From DATBGZ01 sp036557785 (GTDB lineage: Bacteria > Actinomycetota > Actinomycetes > Mycobacteriales > Micromonosporaceae), in NCBI GenBank assembly GCA_036557785.1, contig DATBGZ010000085.1, positions 29,995 through 93,994 of the forward strand: a stretch of 64,000 bases of DNA, read 5' to 3'. Of this stretch, positions 43,827-52,456 are shown one piece after another (within the stretch, counting starts at the first letter, position 1; the number at the start of each line of letters is the position of its first letter). Under the pieces are notes generated by a model. It saw only the letters and a program-made list of their open reading frames with translations, was not told the DNA's origin and made no database searches. A program made the translations under genes and the position numbers.

Positions 43827-44806
43827 CGCCGGACCCTCGGATCGAGCCGGAAGTAGAGCAGGTCGACCAGGAAGATGGCGACCAGCATGCTCACGGTGAT
43901 CGCCAGGAACAGGGCCTGCATCAGCGGATAGTCCCGATTGGACACCGCGATGAAGAGCAGGTTGCCCAGGCCCGGATAGCTGAACACGCCCTCGACGAGC
44001 ACCGAGCCGCCGATCACCCCGCCCAACGTCAGCCCGAACGCCGTGACGTTGGGCAGCAACGCGTTACGCGCGGCGTAGAGCAGCGCCACCGTCCGGGAGC
44101 GCAGCCCGTTCGCCTCCGCGAAGACGACATAGTCCTCGCCCAGCGTATTGATCATGTTGTTGCGCATGCCGAACACCCACCCCGAGAGGCTCGTCAGCGC
44201 GAGCGTCGCGGCGGGCAGCACGCTGTGCCATGCGGCGTCGCCCAGGAACGTGGGGCTGAGGTTCGGCGTGGCGCCCGGCACGTACCCGCCCTTGATCGGG
44301 AACCAGTCGAGCTGAAACGCCAGCACATAGAGCGCGAGCAGCCCCAGCCAGAATGGCGGGAACGCGCCGAGCAGCGTGGAGCCGATGGTGACCGACGCGT
44401 CGGGCAACCGGTTGCGCCGCCACCCCGCGTAGATGCCCAGCAGGGTGCCGATGATGAACGCGACGACCGTGGTCACGCCCACCAGCACCAGCGTCCACGG
44501 CAACGCCTTGCCGATGGTCTGCGCCACGGTCTCCGTCGGGAAGGAGTACGACCGGCCGAACTGCAGCCGCACCAGGCTGCGCCAGTACTCCCAGTACTGC
44601 ACGAACGGGTTCGTGTCCGGCAGGCCGAGCTGGATCTCGACTGCCCGGCGCTCGGCCTCGGTCACCGGGCGGCCGCTCTGGGCCAGGCGGCCCAGAGCGG
44701 CGTCAACCGGCGACCCCGGCATCAGCCGTGGCAGCACGAAATTGAGGGTGACGGCTGCCCACAGGGTGACCAGGAACAGCCCCACCTTGCCGAGCACATA
44801 TCTCAC
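43823..44806 (-). CDS. ABC transporter permease (DppB-type)
   Basis: A 327-aa permease with the DppB features: N-terminal helix GLFLVTLWAAVTLNFVLPRLMPGSPVDAALG, a large periplasmic loop of 60 residues, the EAA-like EANGLRSRTVALLYAARNALLPNVTAF, and a late IGGSVLVEGVFSYPGLGNLL. It forms the membrane channel with the DppC-type protein. GTG at 44806 overlaps the stop of the solute-binding protein (GTGA). Confidence 0.9.
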   Translation of the reverse strand: MRYVLGKVGLFLVTLWAAVTLNFVLPRLMPGSPVDAALGRLAQSGRPVTEAERRAVEIQLGLPDTNPFVQYWEYWRSLVRLQFGRSYSFPTETVAQTIGKALPWTLVLVGVTTVVAFIIGTLLGIYAGWRRNRLPDASVTIGSTLLGAFPPFWLGLLALYVLAFQLDWFPIKGGYVPGATPNLSPTFLGDAAWHSVLPAATLALTSLSGWVFGMRNNMINTLGEDYVVFAEANGLRSRTVALLYAARNALLPNVTAFGLTLGGVIGGSVLVEGVFSYPGLGNLLFIAVSNRDYPLMQALFLAITVSMLVAIFLVDLLYFRLDPRVRR

Positions 44807-46461
44807 GGAGTGGATGCCTTCGTGATGTGCGTGAGGACGGTCAGGAGTGCGTTGTTGTAGGTCGTCGGCAGGGTATACGGGTTGTCCGCCGACGGCCAGC
44901 CGGTGAAGTTCTTCGTGGAGAACAGGCCCCAGCTACCGCCGTAGTAGAGCAGCACGATCGGCACCTGGTTGTACATCACCTGCTCCAGGGCGTACGTGGC
45001 CTGCTGCTGCGCGGCCTGGTCGGTGGCCGAGGCGAGGGTGGCCAGCGCCTGGTCGACGGCCGGGTCCTTGAACCGCTGGAAGTTGTTGCCGGTCGCCGTG
45101 CCCACCGGCGTGGCGAAGCCCGACGCGAGCGCGTTGTTGAAGTCGGTGTACGGGTTGCCCGTGCCACCGTAGCCACCGAACGCTGCGTCGAACGTGCCGT
45201 TGCTGATGCCCTGGTAGTACTGCGCGTACTCGGGCAGGTCGAGCTTGGCCGAGATACCGACCGCGGCCAACTGGTTGACGACCTCCGTGGCACCGGCGAC
45301 CCAGTCGCTGAAGTTGCCGGGCATGGAGATGCTCATGGTGACCTGCTTGCCGTCAGGACCCACCAACTTGCCGCTGTTCATCGTGTACCCGGCCCGCGCG
45401 AACGCGGCCTGGGCCTCGGCCGGATTCTCGGTGATGAGTCCCTGGTTGGGCAGGCTGGGGTCGAGCCATTGCTTGAGGTTCGGCAGGATCAGGCCCGACA
45501 TGCTCGCCTGGTCGAGGTAGCCGTTGACCGCCTTGGTCGCCACGGCCGTACGGTCGAGCGAGAGCGAGACGCCCTGACGGAAGTCGACGTTGTTGTACGG
45601 CGCCTTCGTCAGGTTCAGGAACAGTCCGATCGTGCCGCCCGGCGGGAACCAGTACGAGTTGTGCGCCGGGTCCCGCGAGACGTAGGTGTTCTGGACGTCC
45701 GGGATGAAGTTGTACGCCCAGTCGAACTTGCCGCTGCTCACGTCGAGCTGGTTGGTGGCCTGGTTGCTCGCCTGGGCCGGGAAGTCCACCTCGTCCGGGG
45801 CGATCTTGTCGGCCTGCCAGTAGCCGGCGTACTTCTTCAGCGTGTACTGCGTCGGCGCGAACGAGTCGAGGGCGAACGGTCCGGTGCCGACCGGCGATGT
45901 GTTGGGATCCTTGGACGGGTCGGCCATGGCCGACCACAGGTGCTGCGGCACGATCGGCACCTGCGCGACCGTACTGGCGAACGGGACATTGGCCGCCTTG
46001 AACGTGAAGGTCACCGTGTCCGCGTTGGCCGACACGTCGCTGACCTGCTGCCAGATACCGGAGCCGTCCATGCCCGGGTGGTCCCTGAGCATGGTGAAGG
46101 TGAAGACCACATCGTCGGGCGTGAAGTCCTTACCGTCGCTCCACTTCACGCCTTGCCGAATGGTATAGACGAGCGTCTTCGGGTCGGTGAACGTGTGCCC
46201 GGTCGCGAGGTACTCGGTATAGGTGCCGTCGATCGGGCTGGGGATCTCCAACGGTTCGTAGATCAGGTTCACGCCGTTGAGATGGCCGGACGCGAACGGG
46301 TTGAAGTTCTCGACGAGCGTCGGGTTGCCGCTGTCTCCCTGGATCGTCAGGGTTCCGCCACCGGTCGTCGACGGCGTGGAATGGCAGGCAGCGACCATGC
46401 CCATGGTGAGGGCGGCGGCGGCGGCAAGGATCGTTGACTGTGCGAGTCGTGTTCGTCTCAT
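44803..46461 (-). CDS. Family-5 solute-binding lipoprotein of the ABC importer
   Basis: A 552-aa extracellular binding protein. The signal peptide with lipobox MGMVAAC (Cys26) anchors it to the membrane. The SBP_bac_5 pattern follows: LVYTIRQGVKWSDGKDFTPDDVVFTF, NTSPVGTGPFALDSF, and DPAVDQALATLASATDQ. Members bind oligopeptides or oligosaccharides such as cellobiose. The neighbouring glycosidase and glucanase argue for a sugar ligand. It is third in the operon, 12 bp after the GH39-type gene. Confidence 0.9.
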   Translation of the reverse strand: MRRTRLAQSTILAAAAALTMGMVAACHSTPSTTGGGTLTIQGDSGNPTLVENFNPFASGHLNGVNLIYEPLEIPSPIDGTYTEYLATGHTFTDPKTLVYTIRQGVKWSDGKDFTPDDVVFTFTMLRDHPGMDGSGIWQQVSDVSANADTVTFTFKAANVPFASTVAQVPIVPQHLWSAMADPSKDPNTSPVGTGPFALDSFAPTQYTLKKYAGYWQADKIAPDEVDFPAQASNQATNQLDVSSGKFDWAYNFIPDVQNTYVSRDPAHNSYWFPPGGTIGLFLNLTKAPYNNVDFRQGVSLSLDRTAVATKAVNGYLDQASMSGLILPNLKQWLDPSLPNQGLITENPAEAQAAFARAGYTMNSGKLVGPDGKQVTMSISMPGNFSDWVAGATEVVNQLAAVGISAKLDLPEYAQYYQGISNGTFDAAFGGYGGTGNPYTDFNNALASGFATPVGTATGNNFQRFKDPAVDQALATLASATDQAAQQQATYALEQVMYNQVPIVLLYYGGSWGLFSTKNFTGWPSADNPYTLPTTYNNALLTVLTHITKASTP

Positions 46462-46473
46462 GGCCGGTACTCC

Positions 46474-48327
46474 TCAGCGGGGGCCAATCGGGGACAGACG
46501 GATCCGGGCCACGCCCGGCATAGGTAGCGAGAGTTCGACCTGGGTCTCGGTGTTGCCGGGCGGGACGTCCGGCAGATCCTGTTCCCAGAGTCGGTCGCTG
46601 GCGCGCAATCGCGCCCAGAGCGCGTCGTCCGGCCACGCGGTGTCGGCCGGGCATTCCGCCGCCACATTTGAGTGGTCGGCGTCGATGCGGGCAAGCCTCG
46701 TCGTATATCCCGCACCGGCGAGCCCAGTGATGTCGAGCCGGATCTGCCGGTCGAGCCGAGGATCGCCGTGCAGCAGTTCCGCGTTGATCGTGCCGTTCCA
46801 CAGCAGCACGTCGATGGTGCCGTCATCGTGCCGGCTCGCCCAGGCCTGCACCAGGACGTCGGCCCCGTCCCCGGCGACCCGGGCGTCCAGCACGTGGTCG
46901 CCCAGGTGCGCCGCGAGGTGAACAGCCCAGTATCGCGGCTTGGCCAGGTTGCCCACGGTGAGCAGCCCGAAACCGTTGTGGAACAACCGCGGTGGCCGGC
47001 CGAGTTCCTCGAAGTGGTCGCTGACCACCCAGTAGGCGAGCGCGTCGAGCCGGCCCTGGGCGGCCAGCAGTCCACTGAGGACGAATGGCGCCCCGAACGC
47101 TCCATCGTGGATCGGTCCGAAGTGGGTGGATCCGACGCCCCACTCGGTCCACCAGATCGGAACCGGTTGCAGGCCATGGCGAGCCAGCGACGGGCGGGGG
47201 TCCAGGGGCAGGTTGCCGTACGTGTGTGTGGAGACGAAGTCCAAGGGCGTGCCGTGTGTGCGCGCATGGTTGGTCAGCGGCTCGACCCATTCCCCGGCCG
47301 CAGTCGCCGGGCCGCCCACGCGCAGCCTCGCGTCCACGGACTTGACCGCATGCGCCGACTCCTCGTACAGGCGCAGGTACTCGGCCCTGGTACCGGTCCA
47401 GAAGACCTCGAGGTTCGGCTCGTTCCACACCTCGAAGCCCCAGGTCGTGACCTCCGCGAGGCCATACCGCTCGACGAGGTGCGCGACGAGCGCGGTCACG
47501 AGCGCCCGCCACTGTGCCCAGTCCGTGGGCGGGGAGACGATGCCGCGGTAGGTGAAGACGGTCTGGTCCGGGTCACGGGCGAGTGCCGCGGGCATGAAGG
47601 AGAGCTCCACCACCGGCCGCACGCCGATGCGCACCAGGATGTCGTAGATCCGGTCCACCCGGGTGAAGTCGAACGCCAGGGCACCGGAGACATCACGCAC
47701 GACCACGGCGTTGTCGTCGTGCAGGATCGCGTGCGCCCGTACGGCGGTGACACCCAGGTCGTCGTGCGCACGCCGTAACGCCTCGGCGAACTCGGCCGCG
47801 ATGTCGTGCCCCGGAGTCGACCCGTCGTCGGCGGGCAACAGCAACTGGGACAGCCGTTCCGAGCCGACCATCCGCCACACCCGGTCGAGCCGGCCCGCGT
47901 CGCTGGTCGCATCGACACTCACCGCGATCGGGCCCGGCTCACCCGAGCCCGCACACGCGACGACGGGTCGCGACCACGCCCAGGCCGGGTACTCCGCACC
48001 GGCCACGGCGGCAACCCGGTACCGGTACTCGACCCCGTCGCGCACGCCGGTGTCGGCGAACCGGGTGACCGGGACGGCCGGCACATCGCTGCCGCCATGG
48101 TCGAGGATCAGCGGTCGTCCGTCGGGCAGCTCCGTGCGTTCGATGAGGTACCCCGCGGCACCCGGCACCGGTTCCCAGTCCAGCACCATGTGGCCGACCG
48201 CGCCGGTGACGGCGAACCGGGCCGGCGCGGGCAGCGCCAACGCCTCGTCGGCCGCGGACGTGTCGGTGAGCCGCCGGTAGATCCGGCGCTGCCAGTCCGA
48301 ACGCGCATCGCCCGCCGCCGCGACCAT
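46474..48327 (-). CDS. GH39-type glycosidase with an FN3-like N-terminal domain
   Basis: A 617-aa intracellular enzyme without signal peptide. An FN3-like domain (about 35-125; VLDWEPVPGAAGYLIERTELPDG...EYRYRVAAVAG) is followed by a TIM barrel with acid/base Glu in GFEVWNEPNLEVFWTG and nucleophile Glu in WWTEWGVGSTHF, the GH39 beta-xylosidase signature. A C-terminal beta domain closes the protein. It probably hydrolyses the oligosaccharide brought in by the importer. It begins 3 bp after the LacI gene stop and is the second gene of the operon. Substrate specificity (xylosidase or other) is inferred. Confidence 0.82.
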   Translation of the reverse strand: MVAAAGDARSDWQRRIYRRLTDTSAADEALALPAPARFAVTGAVGHMVLDWEPVPGAAGYLIERTELPDGRPLILDHGGSDVPAVPVTRFADTGVRDGVEYRYRVAAVAGAEYPAWAWSRPVVACAGSGEPGPIAVSVDATSDAGRLDRVWRMVGSERLSQLLLPADDGSTPGHDIAAEFAEALRRAHDDLGVTAVRAHAILHDDNAVVVRDVSGALAFDFTRVDRIYDILVRIGVRPVVELSFMPAALARDPDQTVFTYRGIVSPPTDWAQWRALVTALVAHLVERYGLAEVTTWGFEVWNEPNLEVFWTGTRAEYLRLYEESAHAVKSVDARLRVGGPATAAGEWVEPLTNHARTHGTPLDFVSTHTYGNLPLDPRPSLARHGLQPVPIWWTEWGVGSTHFGPIHDGAFGAPFVLSGLLAAQGRLDALAYWVVSDHFEELGRPPRLFHNGFGLLTVGNLAKPRYWAVHLAAHLGDHVLDARVAGDGADVLVQAWASRHDDGTIDVLLWNGTINAELLHGDPRLDRQIRLDITGLAGAGYTTRLARIDADHSNVAAECPADTAWPDDALWARLRASDRLWEQDLPDVPPGNTETQVELSLPMPGVARIRLSPIGPR

Positions 48328-48330
48328 GGC

Positions 48331-49491
48331 TCACTCCCGCCGCTGGCCGGGCACGGTCGGTTCCGGACAACCACAGCTGCCGCGCAGTTCCAGGCGCACC
48401 GGCAGCTCCACGTTCGCCGCCTCGTCGCTGCTCGTCGCGGTGTCGCCCACCGCGGTGTCTGCACGCTCTGGCCGCGAGGCCGGGCTGGCCCGACCGACCC
48501 TGCGCTGGAGCAGCCGTACGGCCGTCTCCCCGAGCTCGCGCATCGGCTGGGCCACGGTGGTCAGACCCGGATGCACGTGCCGTCCGATGAGGACACCGTC
48601 GAACCCGGTGACCGCGACGTCCGCCGGCACCCGCAGCCCGGCCCGGCCCAGCGCCGACATCGCGCCGATCGCGGTCTGGTCGTTGGCGCAGACCAGCACC
48701 CGGGGAACCGAGCCGCGCCCGATCAGCTCCCCGACCACGACCGCGCCACTGGCCGTGGTGAAGTCGCTGTGCAGCACCGGCACGTCGGGTGAGAGACCCC
48801 GCTCGACCAGTGCTTGGCGCAGCCCGGTCAGCCGGCTCTCCGAGTCGGCGGAGTCCTCCGGCCCCGCGAGAAAGGCGAGGTCGGAGTAGCCGTGGTCGTC
48901 GAGCAGGTGCCGCGCCATGTCCCGCATGCCAGCGGCGTTGGCGACATACAGGTGGTCGAGCAGGCCGGGTCGCTCCGCGGCCGCCGGTGGCGTGGCGAGC
49001 AGCACGACCGGGACTCTGGTCGCTATGTGCTCCAATGTGGACAGTGGCGCCGTGCCGCCGAGGATGACCAGGCCGTCGCACCTGCCGGCGACGGTCAGGA
49101 CCAGGTTGATGTCGTCGCTGGTATGGCTCGCCGCGATCAGCAGGGCATACCCGCTGCGGCGGGCCGCCCGCTCCATGCCGCGGATCACCTCGTCGTACCA
49201 GTACATCGCGTCGCTGTCGTCGACGTCCTGGTCGCCGCTGTCGGGGAAGCACAGCCCAAGTACCGCGGTGCGCCGCCCGGCCAGGTCCTGTGCGGCGCCG
49301 CGGGGCACGTACCCCAACTCGGCCACGGCCTGCAGGACCCGCGCCCTGGTCTCCGGCCGCACCCCGTCGAAGCCGGCGAGGACCCGCGACACGGAGGCGG
49401 TCGATACCCCGGCGCGGGCGGCCACCTCGTACACGGTGGCCGCGCCGCGCTCCCCGTCGGTGAGCGGATGTAAGCGCTTACGTAAGCGCAT
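48331..49491 (-). CDS. LacI-family regulator of the sugar operon
   Basis: A 386-aa LacI repressor: the HTH YEVAARAGVSTASVSRVLAGF near residues 20-40, then GYVPRGAAQDLAGRRTAVLGLCFP at the hinge, a periplasmic-binding-type ligand domain, FDGVLIGRHVHPGLTTV, and a short C-terminal tail with CGCPEP. It is the first gene of the operon it presumably controls. The ATG at 49491 (MRLRKRLHPL) lies within the operator palindrome; a GTG at 49434 would start right at the HTH and leave the operator outside the coding part. Both are possible. The ligand is probably a sugar from the GH39/glucanase pathway. Confidence 0.85.
   Translation of the reverse strand: MRLRKRLHPLTDGERGAATVYEVAARAGVSTASVSRVLAGFDGVRPETRARVLQAVAELGYVPRGAAQDLAGRRTAVLGLCFPDSGDQDVDDSDAMYWYDEVIRGMERAARRSGYALLIAASHTSDDINLVLTVAGRCDGLVILGGTAPLSTLEHIATRVPVVLLATPPAAAERPGLLDHLYVANAAGMRDMARHLLDDHGYSDLAFLAGPEDSADSESRLTGLRQALVERGLSPDVPVLHSDFTTASGAVVVGELIGRGSVPRVLVCANDQTAIGAMSALGRAGLRVPADVAVTGFDGVLIGRHVHPGLTTVAQPMRELGETAVRLLQRRVGRASPASRPERADTAVGDTATSSDEAANVELPVRLELRGSCGCPEPTVPGQRRE
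49470..49489. promoter_or_regulatory. Operator palindrome at the LacI gene start
   Basis: GTAAGCGCTTAC (49470-49481) is a perfect 12-bp palindrome with the central CG typical of LacI-family operators, and GTAAGCGC recurs at 49482-49489 one helical turn away. It overlaps the annotated 5' end of the regulator gene, so it probably mediates autoregulation of the whole operon. Confidence 0.75.
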
Positions 49492-50410
49492 ACATGCACC
49501 ATACGCGTTATCGCCGGCGGCGCAAGACCCCAAGTTCAGGCATCTTGGGACACAAGATCGCCGATGGCCTTGGTGGCCCCGCCGCGATACTTACGGCTTG
49601 GTGCGCGCCCAGAGCGACGCGGCTGGCGAGTTCGGCCCGATGTGGTGCAGGAGCCTCGGTGTATCGGCGCGCGGTCAAGGCCCATCGCCTCGACGTGAAG
49701 GACCAGCGGACGGTCGCGTTACAGCAGGCCGCGAAGGGCGAGCCAGGCTTGAAGTTTGTCGATGCGGTAATGATCGGACAGGCCAATCGTGCGTCTGTCA
49801 ACCATGGGAACGACGCCGGTGCATGTGAACATCTGAGCACCAGGCACTCGGATCCTGTCTCGTGAAGCTACGACTTTGGCAAGCCGAAATCGGCGACAGG
49901 TGCAATGCGTGTAGGTCGAGTTCCGCATGGAAGCTCATACAGGCGGGCGCGAGTCACAGATGGGCGTGCCCTCAAGCTTGCACACCGCGGCGTCAGCTGA
50001 TGGTGCGCTCAGGGCAGCTGTTGAACCCGACGTTCGCGCACATCGGCCAGGTGTCGGGCTGCCATAGCGAAGTCGTTGTCGTCGTGCAGCAGGACCAGGT
50101 CCCGCTGGGCTGCCACCGCGCAGAGCAGAAGGTCCACGCACGAGAGGGCTCGATGAGCACCGGCGAGAACCAAGCGATGCTGACTGGACTCGACCCATTG
50201 CCAGGTGCTCTGGGGCAGAGCGATGTCCGGCTGAACTGGGCGTCACGACCTCCCCCGCCACCGAGTCCACGCAGGCGGACGAGGCACCGGCGTACTGATC
50301 GCGCACCCGTCGAGGCACGGCGCACCTGAACCGTGCCCGCTTTGTCGGCTCGGCGGCGCATAGGATGCGAAGACCGCTACCGACATGCTGGTGTCCGGGT
50401 GAGGAGTGCA
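49492..50410. other. 919-bp stretch without an intact gene
   Basis: Between the LacI operon and the homogentisate operon. Open frames here have no family features and their codon use is poor. It holds a short decayed palindrome at 49539-49562 (GGCATCTTG ... CAAGATCGCC) resembling an arm of the island repeats, a VapC-type remnant at 50009-50245, and the hmgA promoter. Base composition is less GC-rich around 49500-50000 than in the flanking genes. Confidence 0.6.
50009..50245 (-). pseudogene. Remnant of a VapC-type PIN-domain toxin
   Basis: One minus-strand frame, from a stop at 50243-50245 to a stop at 50009-50011, reads PDIALPQSTWQWVESSQ, then ALSCVDLLLCAVAAQRDLVLLHDDNDF and RHLADVRERRVQQLP. 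This is the middle and C-terminal part of a VapC ribonuclease, with the conserved acidic D of VDLLL and the D's of HDDNDF. The first half is interrupted by stop and frame changes, no start codon is usable, and no VapB antitoxin frame was found. It is a dead toxin gene. Confidence 0.7.
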
Positions 50411-51610
50411 ATGGCGTACTACCGCGCGGTGGGGGACGTGCCGCCCAAGCGGCACACACAGTTCCGCAACCAGGATGGTGGCCTCTACTACGAGGAGCTC
50501 ATGGGCGAGGAGGGCTTCTCGTCGGACTCGTCGCTGCTGTACCACCGCTATCTGCCGTCGGCCATCGCGGCGGCCGAGCCCTGGAAGCTGCCCGAGCAGG
50601 GCACCGTCCCGAACCATCCGCTCAAGCCCCGCCACTTCCGCCTGCCGGAGCTCTTCACCGACACGCAAGCGTCGGGCGTCGACGTAGTGACCGGGCGCCG
50701 GCTCGTGCTCGGCAACGCCGACGTGCGCATCTCGTACGTCGTCGCCGGCGCGCCGTCCCCGTTGTACCGCAACGGTATCGGCGACGAGTGCGTGTACGTG
50801 GAGGCGGGGCAGGCCACGGTAGAGACGGTCTTCGGCACGCTCTCGGCGCGGCAGGGAGACTACGTCATGCTCCCCAGGGCGACGACGCATCGATGGCTGC
50901 CGACCGGAGACATGCTTCTGAAGGTGTACTGCATCGAGGCGAACAGCCACATCACTCCGCCGAAGCGCTACCTGTCGAAGTTCGGCCAGCTCCTTGAGCA
51001 CTCGCCGTACTGTGAGCGCGACCTGCACGGGCCGGCCGAGCCGCTGCTCGCCGACGGCGAGCAGGTGCCGGTGCTCGTGAAGCACCGCGGTGCCGGCGGC
51101 GGCCCGGTGGGGACGCGGTTCGTCTATCCCAACCACCCATTCGATGTCGTCGGCTGGGACGGCTGCCTGCACCCGTACACCTTCAACATCGCCGACTTCG
51201 AGCCCATCACGGGTCGCGTGCACCAGCCGCCGCCGGCGCATCAGGTCTTCGAGGGCAACAACTTCGTCGTGTGCAACTTCGTGCCGCGCAAGGTGGACTA
51301 CCATCCGCTCTCGATCCCCGTCCCCTACTATCACTCCAATGTGGACTCTGACGAGGTCATGTTCTACTGCGGTGGCGACTACGAGGCCCGCAAGGGCTCG
51401 GGCATCACGCAGGGCTCGGTCTCGCTGCATCCGGGCGGGCACTCGCACGGGCCACAGCCCGGCGCCTACGAGCGCAGCATCGGCGTGGAGTTCTTCGACG
51501 AGCTCGCCGTGATGGTCGACACCTTCCGGCCGCTCGAGCTCGGCGAGGGTGGTCAGGCCTGCGACGACGGCCGCTACGCGTGGTCCTGGGCGGGCGGGGC
51601 ATCGCGATGA
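50411..51610 (+). CDS. hmgA: Homogentisate 1,2-dioxygenase
   Basis: A 399-aa cupin-type dioxygenase starting MAYYRAVGDVPPKRHTQF. It shows NPF-type cupin blocks: RNGIGDECVYVEAGQATVETVFGTL, GDYVMLPRATTHRW, and a C-terminal FVPRKVDYHPLSIPVPYYHSNVDSDEVMFYCGG...SVSLHPGGHSHGPQPG that carries His/Glu iron ligands. It opens the ring of homogentisate in tyrosine/phenylalanine degradation to maleylacetoacetate. The ATG at 50411 follows GAGGAG. Its stop overlaps the start of the next gene (ATGA), giving a three-gene operon with fumarylacetoacetase. Confidence 0.9.
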   Translation: MAYYRAVGDVPPKRHTQFRNQDGGLYYEELMGEEGFSSDSSLLYHRYLPSAIAAAEPWKLPEQGTVPNHPLKPRHFRLPELFTDTQASGVDVVTGRRLVLGNADVRISYVVAGAPSPLYRNGIGDECVYVEAGQATVETVFGTLSARQGDYVMLPRATTHRWLPTGDMLLKVYCIEANSHITPPKRYLSKFGQLLEHSPYCERDLHGPAEPLLADGEQVPVLVKHRGAGGGPVGTRFVYPNHPFDVVGWDGCLHPYTFNIADFEPITGRVHQPPPAHQVFEGNNFVVCNFVPRKVDYHPLSIPVPYYHSNVDSDEVMFYCGGDYEARKGSGITQGSVSLHPGGHSHGPQPGAYERSIGVEFFDELAVMVDTFRPLELGEGGQACDDGRYAWSWAGGASR

Positions 51611-52446
51611 GGGGACCGCTGTTCGCCGGCCTGCTCGACGACGCGGCGATCTTCCCTCCCGGCAACGCCCCGATGCCGGCCGCGGTCGCCGCGCAGATCG
51701 GCTACGCCGACCAGTGGTACGCCGACCTGGTGGGACCGTTCGTCTGCACCGCGGCGCGCCTGGACGAGCTGAGCGCCGTGCTCGCCGAGCAGCGCGACGT
51801 GCTGGGCTTCGGCCTCAGCGTGCTCGCCCCAGTCGATGAGGTGGCGTCCGTCCTCGACCGCGTCGCGGCGCAGCCACCGCTGCGGATCGATGCGCTCGAG
51901 CTCGCGCGTGTCGGTACCGCCGAGCAGGCCCAGCGCGCGATCGCGGCCGCGCCGCGCGAGGTAACGACGTACGTCGAACTCGCGTGGGCGGCCGAGCAGG
52001 ACGGCGTGCTGGATGTGCTCGGCGGGACCAGGGTAGGAGCGAAGCTGCGCACGGGCGGTACCGAGGCGTTCGCCTTCCCCACCGAGGAGCACCTCGGGGC
52101 GGCGATCGTCGGCTGCGTGCGCCGACTGATCCCGTTCAAGTGCACCGCTGGGCTGCACCACGCGGTCCGGCACACCGACGCGGTGACCGGCTTCGAGCAC
52201 CATGGCTTCCTCAACGTCCTGGCCGCGGTCGCCGCCGCGCAGGACGGCGCGGGGATCCGCGACGTGGCAACGATTCTCGCGGGCCGGTCGGCGGAGGACC
52301 TCGCCGCTGATCTGGCGGCATGGGACGAGGCGCGGGCCACCACGGTCCGTACGGCCTTCCGCTCGTTCGGCACCTGCAGCATCATCGAGCCGGTCGAGGA
52401 CCTGGTGGCGATCGGGCTGCTGCCGGAACGGAGCAGTGCGGTATGA
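51607..52446 (+). CDS. Conserved protein between homogentisate dioxygenase and fumarylacetoacetase, function unknown
   Basis: A 279-aa cytoplasmic protein without signal or membrane segments. Sequence landmarks are FAGLLDDAAIFPPGNAPMPAAV near the N-terminus, TRVGAKLRTGGTEAFAFPTEEHLGAAI (about residues 143-170), LIPFKCTAGLHHAVRHTD and a C-terminal FRSFGTCSIIEPVEDLVAIGLL. The alternating pattern suggests a TIM-barrel-like alpha/beta fold. It is translationally coupled to hmgA (ATGA) and 10 bp upstream of fahA, so it likely acts in this pathway. No maleylacetoacetate isomerase gene is present, and this protein could fill that step, which is inference. I do not recognise a characterised family. 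Confidence 0.75.
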   Translation: MRGPLFAGLLDDAAIFPPGNAPMPAAVAAQIGYADQWYADLVGPFVCTAARLDELSAVLAEQRDVLGFGLSVLAPVDEVASVLDRVAAQPPLRIDALELARVGTAEQAQRAIAAAPREVTTYVELAWAAEQDGVLDVLGGTRVGAKLRTGGTEAFAFPTEEHLGAAIVGCVRRLIPFKCTAGLHHAVRHTDAVTGFEHHGFLNVLAAVAAAQDGAGIRDVATILAGRSAEDLAADLAAWDEARATTVRTAFRSFGTCSIIEPVEDLVAIGLLPERSSAV

Positions 52447-52456
52447 GTGGTGCGGT

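Noticed and set aside
44827..46437. Plus-strand frame of 536 codons
   Set aside because: It is the complement of the solute-binding protein gene; composition is Arg/Val/Gly-biased and there is no RBS.
49539..49562. Eighth copy of the 62-bp repeat
   Set aside because: Only about 10 bp of arm on each side is present with a 5-6 base centre; too short to count, perhaps a decayed remnant.
49862..50329. Plus-strand frame of 155 codons in the gene-free stretch
   Set aside because: No RBS, no family features, and it runs opposite the PIN-domain remnant.
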